A DNA stretch of 64,000 nucleotides, taken from NCBI GenBank assembly GCA_011317545.1, contig WUJK01000003.1:62001-126000 (forward strand), given 5' to 3'. Position numbers and translations under genes: made by a program. Under the pieces are notes generated by a model, which did not search any database, was not told the DNA's origin, and was given only the letters and a program-made list of their open reading frames with translations. Below, piece after piece: positions 21,846 through 33,264 of the stretch; position 1 is the stretch's first letter; every line of letters begins with the position of its first letter. The DNA is from Coniella vitis (lineage: Eukaryota; Ascomycota; Sordariomycetes; Diaporthales; Schizoparmaceae).

Positions 21846-24501
21846 TTCTTATAGCAAAAATACGCAGCCTATCCCTAGAAGCCGTAACCCGAACCCTTAT
21901 TACAAGCGCGGGTACTTGCGGGGCCAACACTTATCACCCATGTAACCATAGTAGTTGGCACTCCTCTCCCCTGAAAGGCCGGAACGTCATTTTGTTGGCC
22001 AGACCCTGCCATAACATTACATCTGCGGTGGAGAAGTTGGTATCCCTGTACTTTATGAATGACACAACACCACTGCAAGGCAACAAGCTGAAGTTCCTCC
22101 TGTTTCCTTTCGAGCTAGATCACGCTTGTAGCCAAAGTGGCAGTGGTATATAACTCAGGTCCACAAGCGGGCAGGCATTACAACACGTCTGAGTTTGCCA
22201 ACAGCGCTCGTGTGACCTTGATCCGGGCCATTGAGTACCGAAACATCTGTTGGAGCGGGCCGTTTCGTATGTGCCAAAGCATGCTTTGCCTTGGAGTGTG
22301 TTCCGGCTGGAGGTGTGGGGGCCATGCAGTTGCTAGGTTACATACTCAATCATGTGCTCGTTGCCACGATCAAGATTCTACAATGTCGGCCAATGATCTT
22401 GACTACTGTACCAATCGTGTGTTGTCCATTGCCGTTGAGGGGACCTTACATTACCCTGCTTCCACTGCGGACCAATGCCGGAACAGTTTCCATGTGTTGC
22501 TTCTTCTCAACGGCCTCATGCGAGTGAGCATGATTTTACGTGCTGCAAGGCCTGGCTTGGAACCGGTGTCGATATCCAAGGTCGTTAATATATACGACGA
22601 AATATCATTCAAGAAATTTGAGTCTGGCTCAAGTCGTGGCATTGAAGATGAGTAACCGCCCAAGATGACGCTATTCACGGCGGGGCTACGAGGCAACCAT
22701 GGAGGCATGGCTGCGCTTCGCCATGAGCTTGCTGGCTTGGTATTTCTTTGACAGCTAATAATACCCCGCTGTTAGACGATTAGTGTGGATACCGGGCTTC
22801 CAGCGAATCCAATAATGTGGAGTCCACTAGCCGCAAATGCCACCAACCATGATAGGAAAGATAAGCCTAAAGCAGAGTCGGAGGCATGGTGCCGAGAGTT
22901 TACCCTCTTACCTATCAGTTCTGTCTTTGCTTCTTACCAGCTTGACGAGCTATCGCTCGCTGCTCAACTGCGCTCAATCCCATGGCTAGTTGCCACAGCG
23001 GCTTACAGAGCAAGTTTGACAGCGGGTTTCGTGCTAACAACGAAATGGAAAAGAACTGTTGTAAGTCTACGGCAGAATCGGCGGGATTGCCAACAATTAG
23101 CCAGTCATTACGGCTGCAAGTGTTGCGGGCAGACTTGCGCACACATTGCCCCATGGATCGTCAACGCTCCGCATGCATATCGCCCTAGCTGGACGAAATC
23201 CTGCCCTGTTGGTCCAACAAATAGCATGAGGGAGACCGTGTTTTCAGATGTCTCAACTCTCTAGTACAAATTAGAGCTTTGTAGTCCCACAAAGTCATCC
23301 ACGATGCTGAGATGGACGTGTTTTCCACAATGAGCCAGAAAGAATTCTGGGGAACACTGTTGGGGGTCCGTCTCTAGGAGCTCACATATGTGAGGTTGCA
23401 GACCCTCCACATTATAAAGGCATCGATTTGGCTTGGTTTCTGTGCTGCCTTGATGGTGATAATGAGCCTCATACTTGGAAACGCTGTGGCAGGTGTCAGG
23501 AACACTAAGTGGCTGGTTATCCTGGGCGTCCCTCAGTTACGTGGGTGAATGTCACCCGTGTGCCTTTTAATGGAATGATCTTTCTCACTTGCCGCAGGTC
23601 TCTGTTGCTGCCATACTGATCAAGTGTCCGACTTTGATGTTACTCGGAGAGATTGTGAATTGCAAAAGTATAGAGGCGGGTATTAGTTGCCGACTCAGGG
23701 CCGTCGTTACGTAATTGTGTCAATAGAGTCCAACAAGGCCTATAATTCGAAGTAGGTGCCCCAGTCCACAGTTTGGCCAGCTGCAAAATGAGTGAAGCAA
23801 TGGCTGATCGCCACTAAACAATGCTAAATAAAAGGTAGCGGCATTGAGATGTGTATACACGATATACATAATATATACCTTCTTCTTCTTACAGTGCCTT
23901 TAACACTCTTGGCAAGACTGCGTCATGCCGCCTAAATGCAGCCGATTGCAGGTGCATATTGTTCCTTATTGTACAATGAGTGTTATTGTACCTCACTCGG
24001 AATCAATGAGTTGCAGATACTCCCTTAATTCTTCGGTTCTGATCCTCTTTTTTCCAGTCTGTCTCTTTCAATCCCCGAAAGTATCCAGTCAACGTACATA
24101 TTGTTGTCATTGTAGCCACTCATTCTATATTGTGCAATAGGAGATGAAGGTGCCATGATGGCGGTGTCTGAGTTTGACCTTTTACAAGAGCACGGCTTTC
24201 TCTCCTCCCCGAGGCTCTGCAGCCTGCTTCCGCCAGCATAATCATTGTCACACGGAATGTGACTACAACACACAATCTTGCATGGGGGCCTACTGGACAA
24301 CCATTGACGGCGCATGGCAACATTGACACTTGATACACATGTGCATACAGCAGTTGTAAGCGAGCAAATAGTATGCGCAAGAACCTGCGGGTGCGGCAAA
24401 GTAAAAGAGGGTCTTACCGGGTCAGCCAGTGCGCCTCACTCCTATCAAATACTATGCCGAAAGAACAGGGTCTCGGAATAATTCTTGAGTGAAATCTGCC
24501 T

Positions 24502-24508
24502 TATATAA
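24502..24508 (+). promoter_or_regulatory. TATA box
   Basis: TATATAA within TTATATAAAGG, about 113 bases upstream of the ATG at 24621, a normal distance for a fungal core promoter. Confidence 0.5.
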
Positions 24509-24620
24509 AGGTTTGTTAGCCCCCCGCGGGTCTGCCCATCTTTTGTCCGTCCCTTCTCCTCACCTAGGATTATTCGAACCGTGGTTCCTAGCTCAGTTAT
24601 TCACTCTTCGGCCTTCGAAA

Positions 24621-25779
24621 ATGTCTTGCGATAGCGATGCGCGCGACATCGAAAACCAGGCCGGCCTCGAGCTGTCGCCTGTTCCACAGACCAACAAGAA
24701 CGTGCGAAGCATTCGAGATCGAGCGGGGCAAGTCTGCTTCCTCTGCCTTGAGAGTCCTAAACAGGGACAGTATACTATCCCCGTGCCATGTCTTCGACCA
24801 ACAAAGGCCCGCAGAGTGGTAAAACGATTACTACGTGGAAAGGATAAGCCGGTTCTCACGTACGAAGAGGCAAACCCTTGGGATAAATTTAATGGTTGCG
24901 AGTCAGATACCGATATTTATCAGAGGCTGGTGGACACATGCTACCATCATATGGGCTGGCAGAGGAGATGGGTGCCTTATTACGGAGTTACTCAAGTAAC
25001 AGAGGTTAACGTGAGACTTTAATACCCCGAGAATAAGACTGGTAGACATAGAATTGACATTGAGAAACTAGTTCCATTTTGCGGGCGCTATGCAACCAGA
25101 TGGGCGATATCGTATCCTTATGGATCCAGTGAAGCCCGAACAAGTCTTCAAGGAGTGCGAGGAGACCATAGCAATGCATCCCACTATCCCATACGACAGC
25201 GGATGCTTTAAAGATAACCATAGCGCGGACTGCGAGCATGGCATGGAGTACCTCTCCCAGCCATGCATAAGAGTTGCAGCAGAGAGAGCAGAACAGCGTC
25301 GCAACCGACTTTTGTTCTTGCCGCTTCTAACGGATTGCGCTCTGGATCCTGCAACGGCGAATGGACTGCATACCTTACAAGGGATGGCGCAAGAGAGTTG
25401 CATTTACGATATAGAGTATTTACAGCGTTCCCCCGTTGCATCTCCCTTCCTACCACTGCCTAGAACTGATATCAGAAGCGATAATATCCTAACCTATATA
25501 CTCTGTAGGGGACCCGATCAAATTTCGTTGCCTCTTCCCTACCAAAAGTTCCAGAAAACAGCCCCGACAAGAGGCCTACACTTTGTTCTAGGATGGCAGA
25601 TAGATCGAATGAGGATGGACTTCCCTTTCAGAGTTGCCAATGCCTGGTTTGGAATCGCCATCGTTTGGCTTTGCGTTGTCCTCTGGAGGGGAGGAGGAGG
25701 AGACTGGGGCACCGCACTTGCGTTTGCGCAAGTTGTTGCAGCAACCATTTCCATTGCTATTGCAAATGTCCGACGTTAG
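24621..25779 (+). CDS. unrecognised two-exon fungal protein with C-terminal membrane segments
   Basis: Exon 1 is 24621-25010 and exon 2 is 25072-25779; the 61-base intron (GTGAGA...CTAG) joins in phase and gives 365 residues. I do not know a named function. The middle is rich in charged residues and cysteines, including paired Cys-His blocks (CFKDNHSADCEH, then a region ending in CIYD) which could bind metal or form disulphides. Two hydrophobic segments close to the C terminus (around WFGIAIVWLCVVLW and ALAFAQVVAATISIAIA), separated by a glycine run and GDWGTA, suggest a membrane hairpin. The GDWGTAxAFAQ ending is one I associate with a large uncharacterised fungal family often found near NLR-type genes, an association from memory. 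A start further upstream at 24489 is possible; 24621 has the better context (AAAATG) and follows a TATA box. Confidence 0.7.
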
Positions 25780-26037
25780 ATCTTGTTACAACGGTTACTG
25801 GTTCTAAGTGGAACTGGTAAAGGTGCCATCGACGTCTCTCAAGTGATCACAGGCAGACGCTATTAAGCTTATGAAGTATATGAAATTAGAACGAAAAAAG
25901 ACATCCAGTAACAAGCGATGATTTGAGAAATCGCGGAGCAGAATGCCAGAGCCCAGCCCTTGATTCCAGAAATCTATTCCAGGCAAGCAATTCCGAAGAA
26001 GTCATATGCAAGCCCCGGACATCTTTTCACAATAAAG

Positions 26038-28040
26038 TCAGTCAGAGGCAATCACATCTTCGCCATATTCAACGCCAACACGAATATTCCCCTGTATTGA
26101 TGCAAAACCCGCCTGGCGGCGGCCGGGAAGGCTCTGTACCATGCGCGCAGCATTCACTCTCTCCTCTGCCATGGTCATACCAGCAAGCGCCTCGGTGTAC
26201 CCGGAAGTAATATACAGCACTTTCAACGTCCCCCTTGCGCCATGTTCCCTCAGCAACCTTCCAAGCCCTATCAAGTAACTTCTGGTCTCTTCCTGACAGT
26301 CGGCGATATGAACCTTGTCAAGGATGACCACCAATGGTAGCGGAGCATTTCCCAGCATGACATCAATGAGGTTGAGTGCAGCAGGAAGGCTCTTATCGCT
26401 CCCATCCAGGCTCTCGAACATTTCTTGATTGATGCTTGATCCGGTAGGCTGAAACTCGGAAGGCAGCGTTCTGACCAGTTGGGCGACGAGGGAATAGAGC
26501 ATTTCTGTTAACACTGAATAGCGGGGCGGGGGAGAACTTCCTTCATCTTCGTCACAGTCGAACCGAAGCTTGGGAGTGAAGGATACACAGGGGATGCCGG
26601 CTTTCTGGAACAAAGTTCGAATTATAAGCGCGGCAGCGAATAGTCGCTCTGCAATTGTGACAGAAACAGGGCCCTGGACCCATAGAATCCGAGAGGCAGG
26701 ATCGCGGACCCATTCTTGCACTCTTCTGAGTACCTCTCGTGGAAGGAGAGAATCTTTTGATCCTGACTTGAGTGACTTGAGGACGTCCGGGCTTCCATCC
26801 ACGAGGAAAGAATTGAGGCTGGAAGACCAAGATTCGACCTCTTCGCGGCGCATCAATGGTGGTGCTTCGAGATGATCTAAGATGGTTTAAGCTGGTCAGA
26901 ACACTCGGTATGTTATCTTTGTGGCACACTGGTGAATACACGGACTCACAGTCTTGCAATCCCAACTGTAAACTCGTGGCTGGCCAAGTTCGACTTTCAA
27001 TTTCCTTCGAGGGCGAGCTGTCCTCAGTCTCACTGTGAGCTGGGAGTATTATTGCGGTTCTTTGGATGTCTGATGCTGTCTTGTAAGCGCTATCTTCAGA
27101 TGTCTTCTGAAAGGTAAGAAACAAAAGCGGCATTACATACTGTACATCAACTGCTGGCGTGTGGCAAGGTGTGAAAGACCGGCACAAGAGCCAAGTTGTT
27201 CGAGCTGCCTCGAGATGATTTGGAGCGTAGCTTGCGATGTTATCAGCATTCCTATACCGGACTAACAGGCTGGCATAGAAATACCTCGTAAGTCCTTGAC
27301 GTCTTCAGCGGTCTGTTTGACTCTGACTTGTGTGGCTTGTTCAGCATGAAGCCTTATGCGTCCAAGTATTTTCTGTATTTTGGAGACTTTTCGGTTGACC
27401 TCGTCTGCGTAGGTCGTTTTCAGGGACTTCCAGAATCTCGACGAGCGTTTCTGATACCATTTCATAGTGAGGCATAGAAAGTCAAACACCTCTACGTAGA
27501 GTTTTACGATATGTCTCTTCATATTCAGGGTGTCCGTAATAGTGCATAACGTTTTGATAGTTTGCAGCTCCGCGGTGATGGTTTCAACACCCTCTGAGAA
27601 GCCCTCGGCCACTTTGCGATGGTTCACTGAAGCCTGAGCTGAAAAGTTAATTTTCCGTTCTCCAAGATCAAGAAATGGTCATTTTGTATCCTTCTGTCGT
27701 TGGCTGGTATACAAACCTTGACTATGTTGGATAATACACCTTTGACGACACCGGTGTACAATGATCCTTCAGGAATGACATCGAAGAGGAAGGAGTAGTC
27801 ATTTAACGTGCCGAGAAACATCTCCACGTTGGCTTTGGCCTTCCCAAATCCGGACTCGCGATTCTCAGTCCAAGCTTTCTCCTCTCCCTGTGCGGTAGAG
27901 AGGAGTTCATTGATGGACGGGGTTGCTTTGCTTAGTACCACTGGATTGTTCCTGGAGAAGTTTTTCCATGTCTCCGCCACATGTTCCTTTGCTTGTATCA
28001 GCTCAGCAAGCAGGATGTCGCTAGCCAGTGCGCTCGCCAT
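26038..28040 (-). CDS. DUF7708-like protein with degenerate NACHT/P-loop region
   Basis: Five exons fit in phase: 28040-27717, 27633-27285, 27230-27141, 27093-26950 and 26876-26038, for 581 residues. The first two exons carry a helical fungal domain of the DUF7708 type (NDYSFLFDVIPEGSLYTGVVKG, then an ETITAEL...YVEVFDFL segment) that normally precedes NTPase modules in STAND-like proteins. Exon 3 has SCAGLSHLATRQQL, usual just after this domain. The last exon is laid out like a NACHT/P-loop domain, but the expected Walker A reads WVQGPVSVTIAERL with no GK[ST], and the Walker B-like strand reads PLVVILDKVHIAD. So ATP binding is doubtful; it may be a decoy or a decaying copy. The exon 3-4 join is the weakest: an acceptor 13 bases upstream would give a stop. 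No repeat sensor domain follows. The 5' end faces the AAA gene with only 37 bases between. Confidence 0.62.
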
Positions 28041-28077
28041 TAGTCCACGAGGATGATGAGGTTCATCCAGAATTAAG

Positions 28078-29951
28078 AATGTAAGAATAGTACGCACTTT
28101 GTTGGGGCAGCGAGCTCCATCACATCTCTCCAAGTTGTTCCCAGCCAGTTTTTCGATACTGAAGACGGCGGCGAACTTTGTGGGCGACTGGAAGCAAGAG
28201 GGAAAGCTTGGTATACGCTGCTCAAAGGGTCGCAAGTGAACTACAAAGGAGAAATAGTTAGTGATAGCAGAAGACGGGTATGTTCCTGTGCACCTTGCCT
28301 TTGCCAAAATATGACACTCTGCTGAAAAGGTTTCATGGCCAGCTGAACGGAAGAGCCTTCGTGGATTCCGCGTCATACTATGAACTCCACGAGTATCCAG
28401 ACTTTGGTGAGGACATCGTGAGGCAAGACGGCGAGAATTGGAAGGATCCCTTCAGAGTCTTTGACGGCATCAGACCCAGCGTTCTCCAGAGCCTTCAGGA
28501 TTTGCCAAAGCCTCCAACCATCTCGTTCAACCCTTACTTGATTTGCGCGAACTATGTGAAAGCTTATGTCTTCTCGACTCGGACGTGGGGTAAGTTCCAG
28601 CGTTATCGTACTCATGGGGTAGCTGAGATATATCTGATGGCTGACATGGTCCAACGGAGCGCAGAAACCCTCGATGTCGCGTTTTGCGAGCATTCTAAAA
28701 AGAACATCACCCCCTTTGAAAGGCTCATCATGCCAGAGGAGCAGAAGCTGATGATAAAGGCTCTTGTGTACAAGTACGCCGACCCACGGTATGCCGACAG
28801 CAACACAGAACAGGCCTGGAGTGCAGACTTTATTCAGAAGAAAGGCGAGGGCCAGATCTTTCTCCTCCATGGGGGACCGGGCGTTGGCAAAACATACGTA
28901 AGTTGACGAAAGGATGAACCGAGCGAAGTACCACGCGACTATTCTTGCTTCGACGAACTCGAAATGAAAGCTGACCAGCCACCAAATACGTCCCTTAATA
29001 CAGACTGCAGGTATATTCCTTTCCAGCGTGCCAGGTCCTAAACACTCATCCTAATAGTTATATGCTTGCTAACCTGTTTGTGATCCGTCTAGAATGCATT
29101 GCTGGATTTACGGGCCGCCCTCTTCTGGCTATCACCTCAGGTGACCTGGGCACCGACGAAAATGACCTCGAGGCCAATCTGGGCAAATGGCTCAGGCTTG
29201 CTTATAAGTGGGGTGCTGTCATGCTCCTCGATGAAGCCGATGTTTTCTTGGAGTCGCGCATGGAAGCAGATTTGAAAAGGAACAGCCTTGTCTCCGGTAT
29301 GCGGTCATTTATCATTCGCACAAAGTCGAAGATATAACAGCTAATGATCGTCACTCAGTCTTCCTGCGGGAGTTGGAATATTACCAAGGCATTCTATTCC
29401 TAACCACTAACCGCGTGGGTCATTTCGATGATGCCTTCATCTCCCGGATCCACGTTGTGATTCACTACAGAGATCTAAGTAAGGACTACCGAAAGCGAAT
29501 TTGGAATCAGTTTTTCGATAAGCTGCAAAAGGAAAAGGGCAACGCGATAAAGATCGAGCCGTCTGCGCGGCGATATGTCCTTGGTGATGGCGGTGTGTAC
29601 GAGCGTAAACTAAACGGCCGAGAGATCCGAAATGGTAAGCTTAAAAAGGAAAAGTCCGGTGACGTGCTTTGGATTTACATGCACAGGATTCAGAAGGATC
29701 CAATCTCAATGAACCATCGCTTACAGTTTCACTTCTATCATATAGCCTTCCAGACAGCCGTAGCTCTCGCGGAATACCGGTTCCTGACAAAGTCTCCGAT
29801 GGAGAAGGATGAGGACGAGGTGGCTGTTCTGGCAGAAAAAGACTTTAAACAGGTTTGCGATTTGGCGGAGAGTTTTAAAGAGTACCTCAAAGGTCCAAAT
29901 TCGGGGGAAGATGAAGCCCAGAGAGCTCGCCGACGTCAGTGGAGAAACTAA
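28078..29951 (+). CDS. AAA ATPase, 5' end missing or unresolved
   Basis: Readable exons are 28078-28277, 28343-28897, 29004-29010, 29093-29296, 29359-29634 and 29746-29951. All joins keep frame. The ATPase core has Walker A GGPGVGKT, then TAECIAGFTGRPLL, Walker B MLLDEADVFL, sensor-1 LTTNR and an arginine-finger region SRIHVV, the pattern of the large fungal AAA family related to Bcs1-type enzymes. Upstream, the ITSLQVVP and RLEARGKAW segments match the family's N-terminal region (DUF7025 type, from memory), so the gene begins before the first in-frame ATG (28280, inside the first intron). No start codon or earlier exon can be found: the opposite-strand gene starts at 28040. The gene is therefore probably truncated at its 5' end by rearrangement. 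Exon 3 is a 7-base microexon. Role unknown; relatives sit among self-recognition genes. Confidence 0.7.
29004..29010 (+). other. 7-base microexon of the AAA ATPase
   Basis: ACTGCAG is flanked by a TACAG acceptor and a GTATAT donor. Including it links GKTY to TAECIAGF, which is exactly the conserved reading after Walker A in this family; leaving it out breaks the frame. Confidence 0.75.
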
Positions 29952-30139
29952 TCTTTCATAGTGTCTCAGGGAGGAAAAGGGCCTGATGGGCTAGAGATCG
30001 TGGATGGACAGTGAAGGATGAGATTTATGAGTCCATATTATTACATGTACACGTAGAAACTTGTTTCATTCTACCTTTTCCTTATCTCTCCAGGTCTCCT
30101 CCAGTCTGAGTCCTACCATCAGGGTTACCTCGGGACAGG

Positions 30140-32511
30140 TCATCTATCTCTCCTTGCTTTATGAACAGCGCAGTGTCCCAATCGAATGAGTTCCGTGATA
30201 AAGTCTTCCACCAGCTTCATGTGTGCAATCTCCTTTGGTGTCAATTTCCGGCTGCGCATCTGCTTCAAAACCGCTGGGGCCGTTTCAAGGAGGACAAGGT
30301 CACTTTGGGCTTGGGCGTCGTACGGTTTTGACAAAATATTGCAGAAAATGGTAAGAATAGCGGTCATAGGGTACAAAAGCACCATCCTAGAAGCCAGTCA
30401 ATGTGTCAGAGAGATATGCTACATCTGCAGGAGAAGGTTGAGCAGGCAATTAACGCCATCGTGCACTTACCAAAAACACTCGCCCAGGAGCGAGTGGACT
30501 GCGGCTTGTAGATAAAGCAGTGTTGCGCGGCTGGCTTGGACTGTCAGTTCTAGACTTGAACCCACCCCGTCCATATCGCCTTCCTCATGATCCAGCCACG
30601 TCTTGCACCGACTTGTGGCTCGATGGATTGTGGCCATCAGGTAATAGTACTCGAAGTGCATCATAATGCCATGCATCCGCCGGTGTACTGGCACAACGCT
30701 AGTATCTGCTTGTGAGGCAGCCGCTGGCAGCAGACTAGGCCTGTCCTCCTTACTGATGGACATGCGCCAGTTTTCCAGTTCCTCATCGAGCTCTCGCACG
30801 TCACGCAGGATCTCCGCGTCCGACTTGTGCAGGGCCTTTGCCGAGTAAAGGAGCCTGCTGGTCTTGGCTTTCAAAACGCTGAGCCTGAGGTTTCCTGGCC
30901 CGAACAATACGAAGCATTCCAAGTCATCGATTGAGATAGGGAAGCAGCCCCAGCGCGCTGCGAACAGCTTGTCGTAATCGTCTGGCAAGGTTACATCACA
31001 ATAGTCGTCCACGATGCACGGCGGCTGCCCTGTACGTAATGAGATGTCCTTGTCGAGTGAGTAGCAAAACCAGAAGAGCCTGCGCAGGTGGATTTGGGCC
31101 CGGTAACTCGAGTGGCTTCCCCCTTCACTCAAAGTCGGAGTCAAGACATGAGCACCCAGCATATAGACAATACGGCAGGCAGAGGAGACGTGCAGGGCGG
31201 CTAACTGTATGTTGCCCGAGAACGTCAGGTAGACACCCTGTGGACATGAGCTGCGTTAGCAGGAAGGAAGAAAGTAAAGCGGCCTGAGTCTGGTGACCTA
31301 CCAGCATCAGTACAACCTGGAGACTCGTGACGGTGGGTTGGATGATGATATGTGGGACCAGTTGCTGTGCCTGCGCAGCGCACAAGTCCCCGTCTACGGG
31401 AGTGTCCTCTAAACATCCCTCAAAGAAATACAGGACGCAGGTGAAGGCGAGGACACATGCTTGGGCATCCAAGACCTCGATGGACGAGGGAACGAGAGGG
31501 GGCCTGCTATAGGCAAGGTCGATTGTGTCTTGAAAGGTCTCGATATGGACAAAGGGGAACACAAGGGGCAATGACGCGGTCTTGAAGAGGAGGAAGTATG
31601 TCTCGACGGCTTTGCGAGGGGGCAGCTCCAGACTTGCCGTTGGGGCGAGGGTGGCGTTCTTCTCGATGTGGTGCTGGTTCTGCCAGAGCGGTGTGGCCAA
31701 GGAAGGAAATGCGGGATCGGTGCCTGTTCTCTCTCGGATCCAACTACGGCCATGAGCGGAGAAAAGAGGGATCCCTTGAAGAGAGTTGATATTTCCGAGC
31801 TGGTGCCCGGCAAAATGGAGCTTTCCGAATGGGGCTCCAAGAGCCGGGTCAGGAGACGGAGCCTGCGACGGCGACCGATGGTCAAGCGGCGGCGACGTGT
31901 CTGCAGTCGAAGCTTTAGGTTCAGCCAGCCTGGACCCGAGTCTGTCGCCAGTGGCATGGTTAACAAGCTCTTCCAGGCGCTCTAGTCTCTGAATGACCTC
32001 GATGTTGGCGCCATTGGCCCTGCAGTCAACTGATCAGATCTTGGTCGCTCGCTCGCTCCATTGCATGGTGATTGGCAGCCCGAAAGTGGTCGACAAGCCT
32101 ACCAAGAAAGTAGAATACAACAGTCACAGATACCACCAAGGGGTACTTGGCTTGTTCCATATTTCCGCCCCCCCCCTGGGTACATATTCCGACGGAAACG
32201 GGGCATGGCACAACTCACCTTCTCCGGTTGGCGGCTCCACGACTCCTCAACCGCAGAGGCCTCGTATATGTGCAGGCAATGCCCTGGTGTAAACACCAAT
32301 TGCAATGAGGCTCGGCCCGATCGCAGTGAATCTGCGCCAGATTGGAAGTGTATTAGCCACCGGGGTGCTCAGTCCAGCCAGCGAGTATCATGCTGCAGTA
32401 ATTCCGTACTTTTCGCTTGTGGCAAGAGTCACATGCTCGCTTCCTTGGCGCGGCGTCTCTGGGAGACACGGTCGGGGCCGAAGACCGAGGAGGCTGAGGC
32501 GACTTCATCAT
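30140..32511 (-). CDS. Zn2Cys6 fungal transcription factor
   Basis: Five exons in phase: 32511-32410, 32331-32219, 32019-31302, 31237-30471 and 30386-30140, giving 648 residues. The binuclear zinc cluster has cysteines at 27, 30, 37, 44, 47 and 54 (spacing 2-6-6-2-6) and is split by an intron after CHKRK, a common position. A basic linker and a short coiled coil (IEVIQRLERLEELV, about 72-86) follow, suggesting binding as a dimer. The middle and C-terminal parts have the fungal transcription factor homology (MHR) layout, with AVETYFLLFKTASLPLVFPFVHIETF and later SSACRIVYMLGAH and FWFCYSLDKDISLRTGQPP, both typical. It is divergent from the PDR transporter, and the shared promoter has two CCG-N9-CGG palindromes that suit a dimeric zinc-cluster protein, so self-regulation together with the transporter is likely. 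Drug-responsive efflux control is an inference. Confidence 0.88.
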
Positions 32512-32767
32512 GGCTACCGGGCAGGCTGGATCTGTTCTCACTTTCGGATGCGCTGGGGCTCCGCATCGACGTGGTGCACAAGTAGCACCAACCAGAAGCG
32601 GGCAGCTGCTGCGTGATGCAGGATGAATAAGTCGGTGATGCAGGATCCAGAGGTGAACTTGGGGGCCGCGGCGCCTTGTAATTACATAAGTACTACGTTC
32701 GTCGACGTGCAAACCTGATGAATAAGCGGAGGAGGCCGCTCAGGGGCTGCGAGGAAACCGCCAAATC

Positions 32768-32782
32768 CCGCTTAGTAAGCGG
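32768..32782. promoter_or_regulatory. operator-like palindrome CCG-N9-CGG, copy 1
   Basis: CCGCTTAGTAAGCGG is a perfect inverted repeat around a central G with terminal CCG/CGG triplets, the usual half-sites of Zn2Cys6 dimers. Confidence 0.7.
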
Positions 32783-32811
32783 CACAGGGTGACGGATCTG
32801 CTTGTATCACG

Positions 32812-32826
32812 CCGCTTACTAAGCGG
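32812..32826. promoter_or_regulatory. operator-like palindrome CCG-N9-CGG, copy 2
   Basis: CCGCTTACTAAGCGG has the same arms as copy 1 and differs only in the central base. The centres are 44 bases apart, close to four helical turns, so two dimers could sit on the same DNA face. Confidence 0.7.
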
Positions 32827-33264
32827 CAAGCCTGGCCCCGAACATCAAAGCGGCCACGACGGACTCAATATGCGCTGGTGGGTCTTTGCAGCCCGGCGTC
32901 TGCTAGGAAAGGGGATGCATGCTTTGCATCCTGAGCCTCGTGCTTTGCTCTGAATCCTCACCTTGCCACAGCCGTGCCGCTCCAAAGTCCATGACAAGCA
33001 TATTGCGTAGCCTCAAGCCCTACTGTAGTTTAAAAGAAGCCGTCCTCTTTGTGAGGTTCTCGGCCTCTCTGCTTCTTAGACAGCCTCCATGAAACCTCAG
33101 GATTATTCCTACACCTCCTTGCGGACAGGACCGGTTGACGCTTTCGCTATTTATACCTTCTTATCTCCATCTGTCCCCGCGTGCTTGCCCTCTCCCGCCG
33201 TTTGAATCGCCGTATATACCTCGCTCGGTCAGCCTGAGACGCAGTCAAGCCTGTGGAGGGAACC

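Larger units (their letters stand above)
20675..24620. other. gene-poor region with telomere-like motifs
   Basis: About 3.9 kb with no gene I can support. Open frames at 22137-22655 (172 codons) and 22785-23264 (159 codons) have irregular composition and no recognisable domain. Two-unit telomere-like motifs lie at 20689-20700 and 21834-21845. Decayed sequence is possible but I could not identify any parent gene. Confidence 0.5.
32512..33264. promoter_or_regulatory. shared divergent promoter of regulator and PDR transporter
   Basis: These 753 bases separate the two divergent start codons. They contain two perfect 15-base palindromes (32768-32782, 32812-32826), a half-site TAAGCGG at 32723-32729, and near the transporter side pyrimidine-rich stretches (about 33110-33230) typical of fungal promoters. 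Confidence 0.75.

Noticed and set aside
22137..23264. Two plus-strand open frames of 172 and 159 codons
   Set aside because: Irregular composition, no domains or splice pattern, and competing frames of similar length in the same region.
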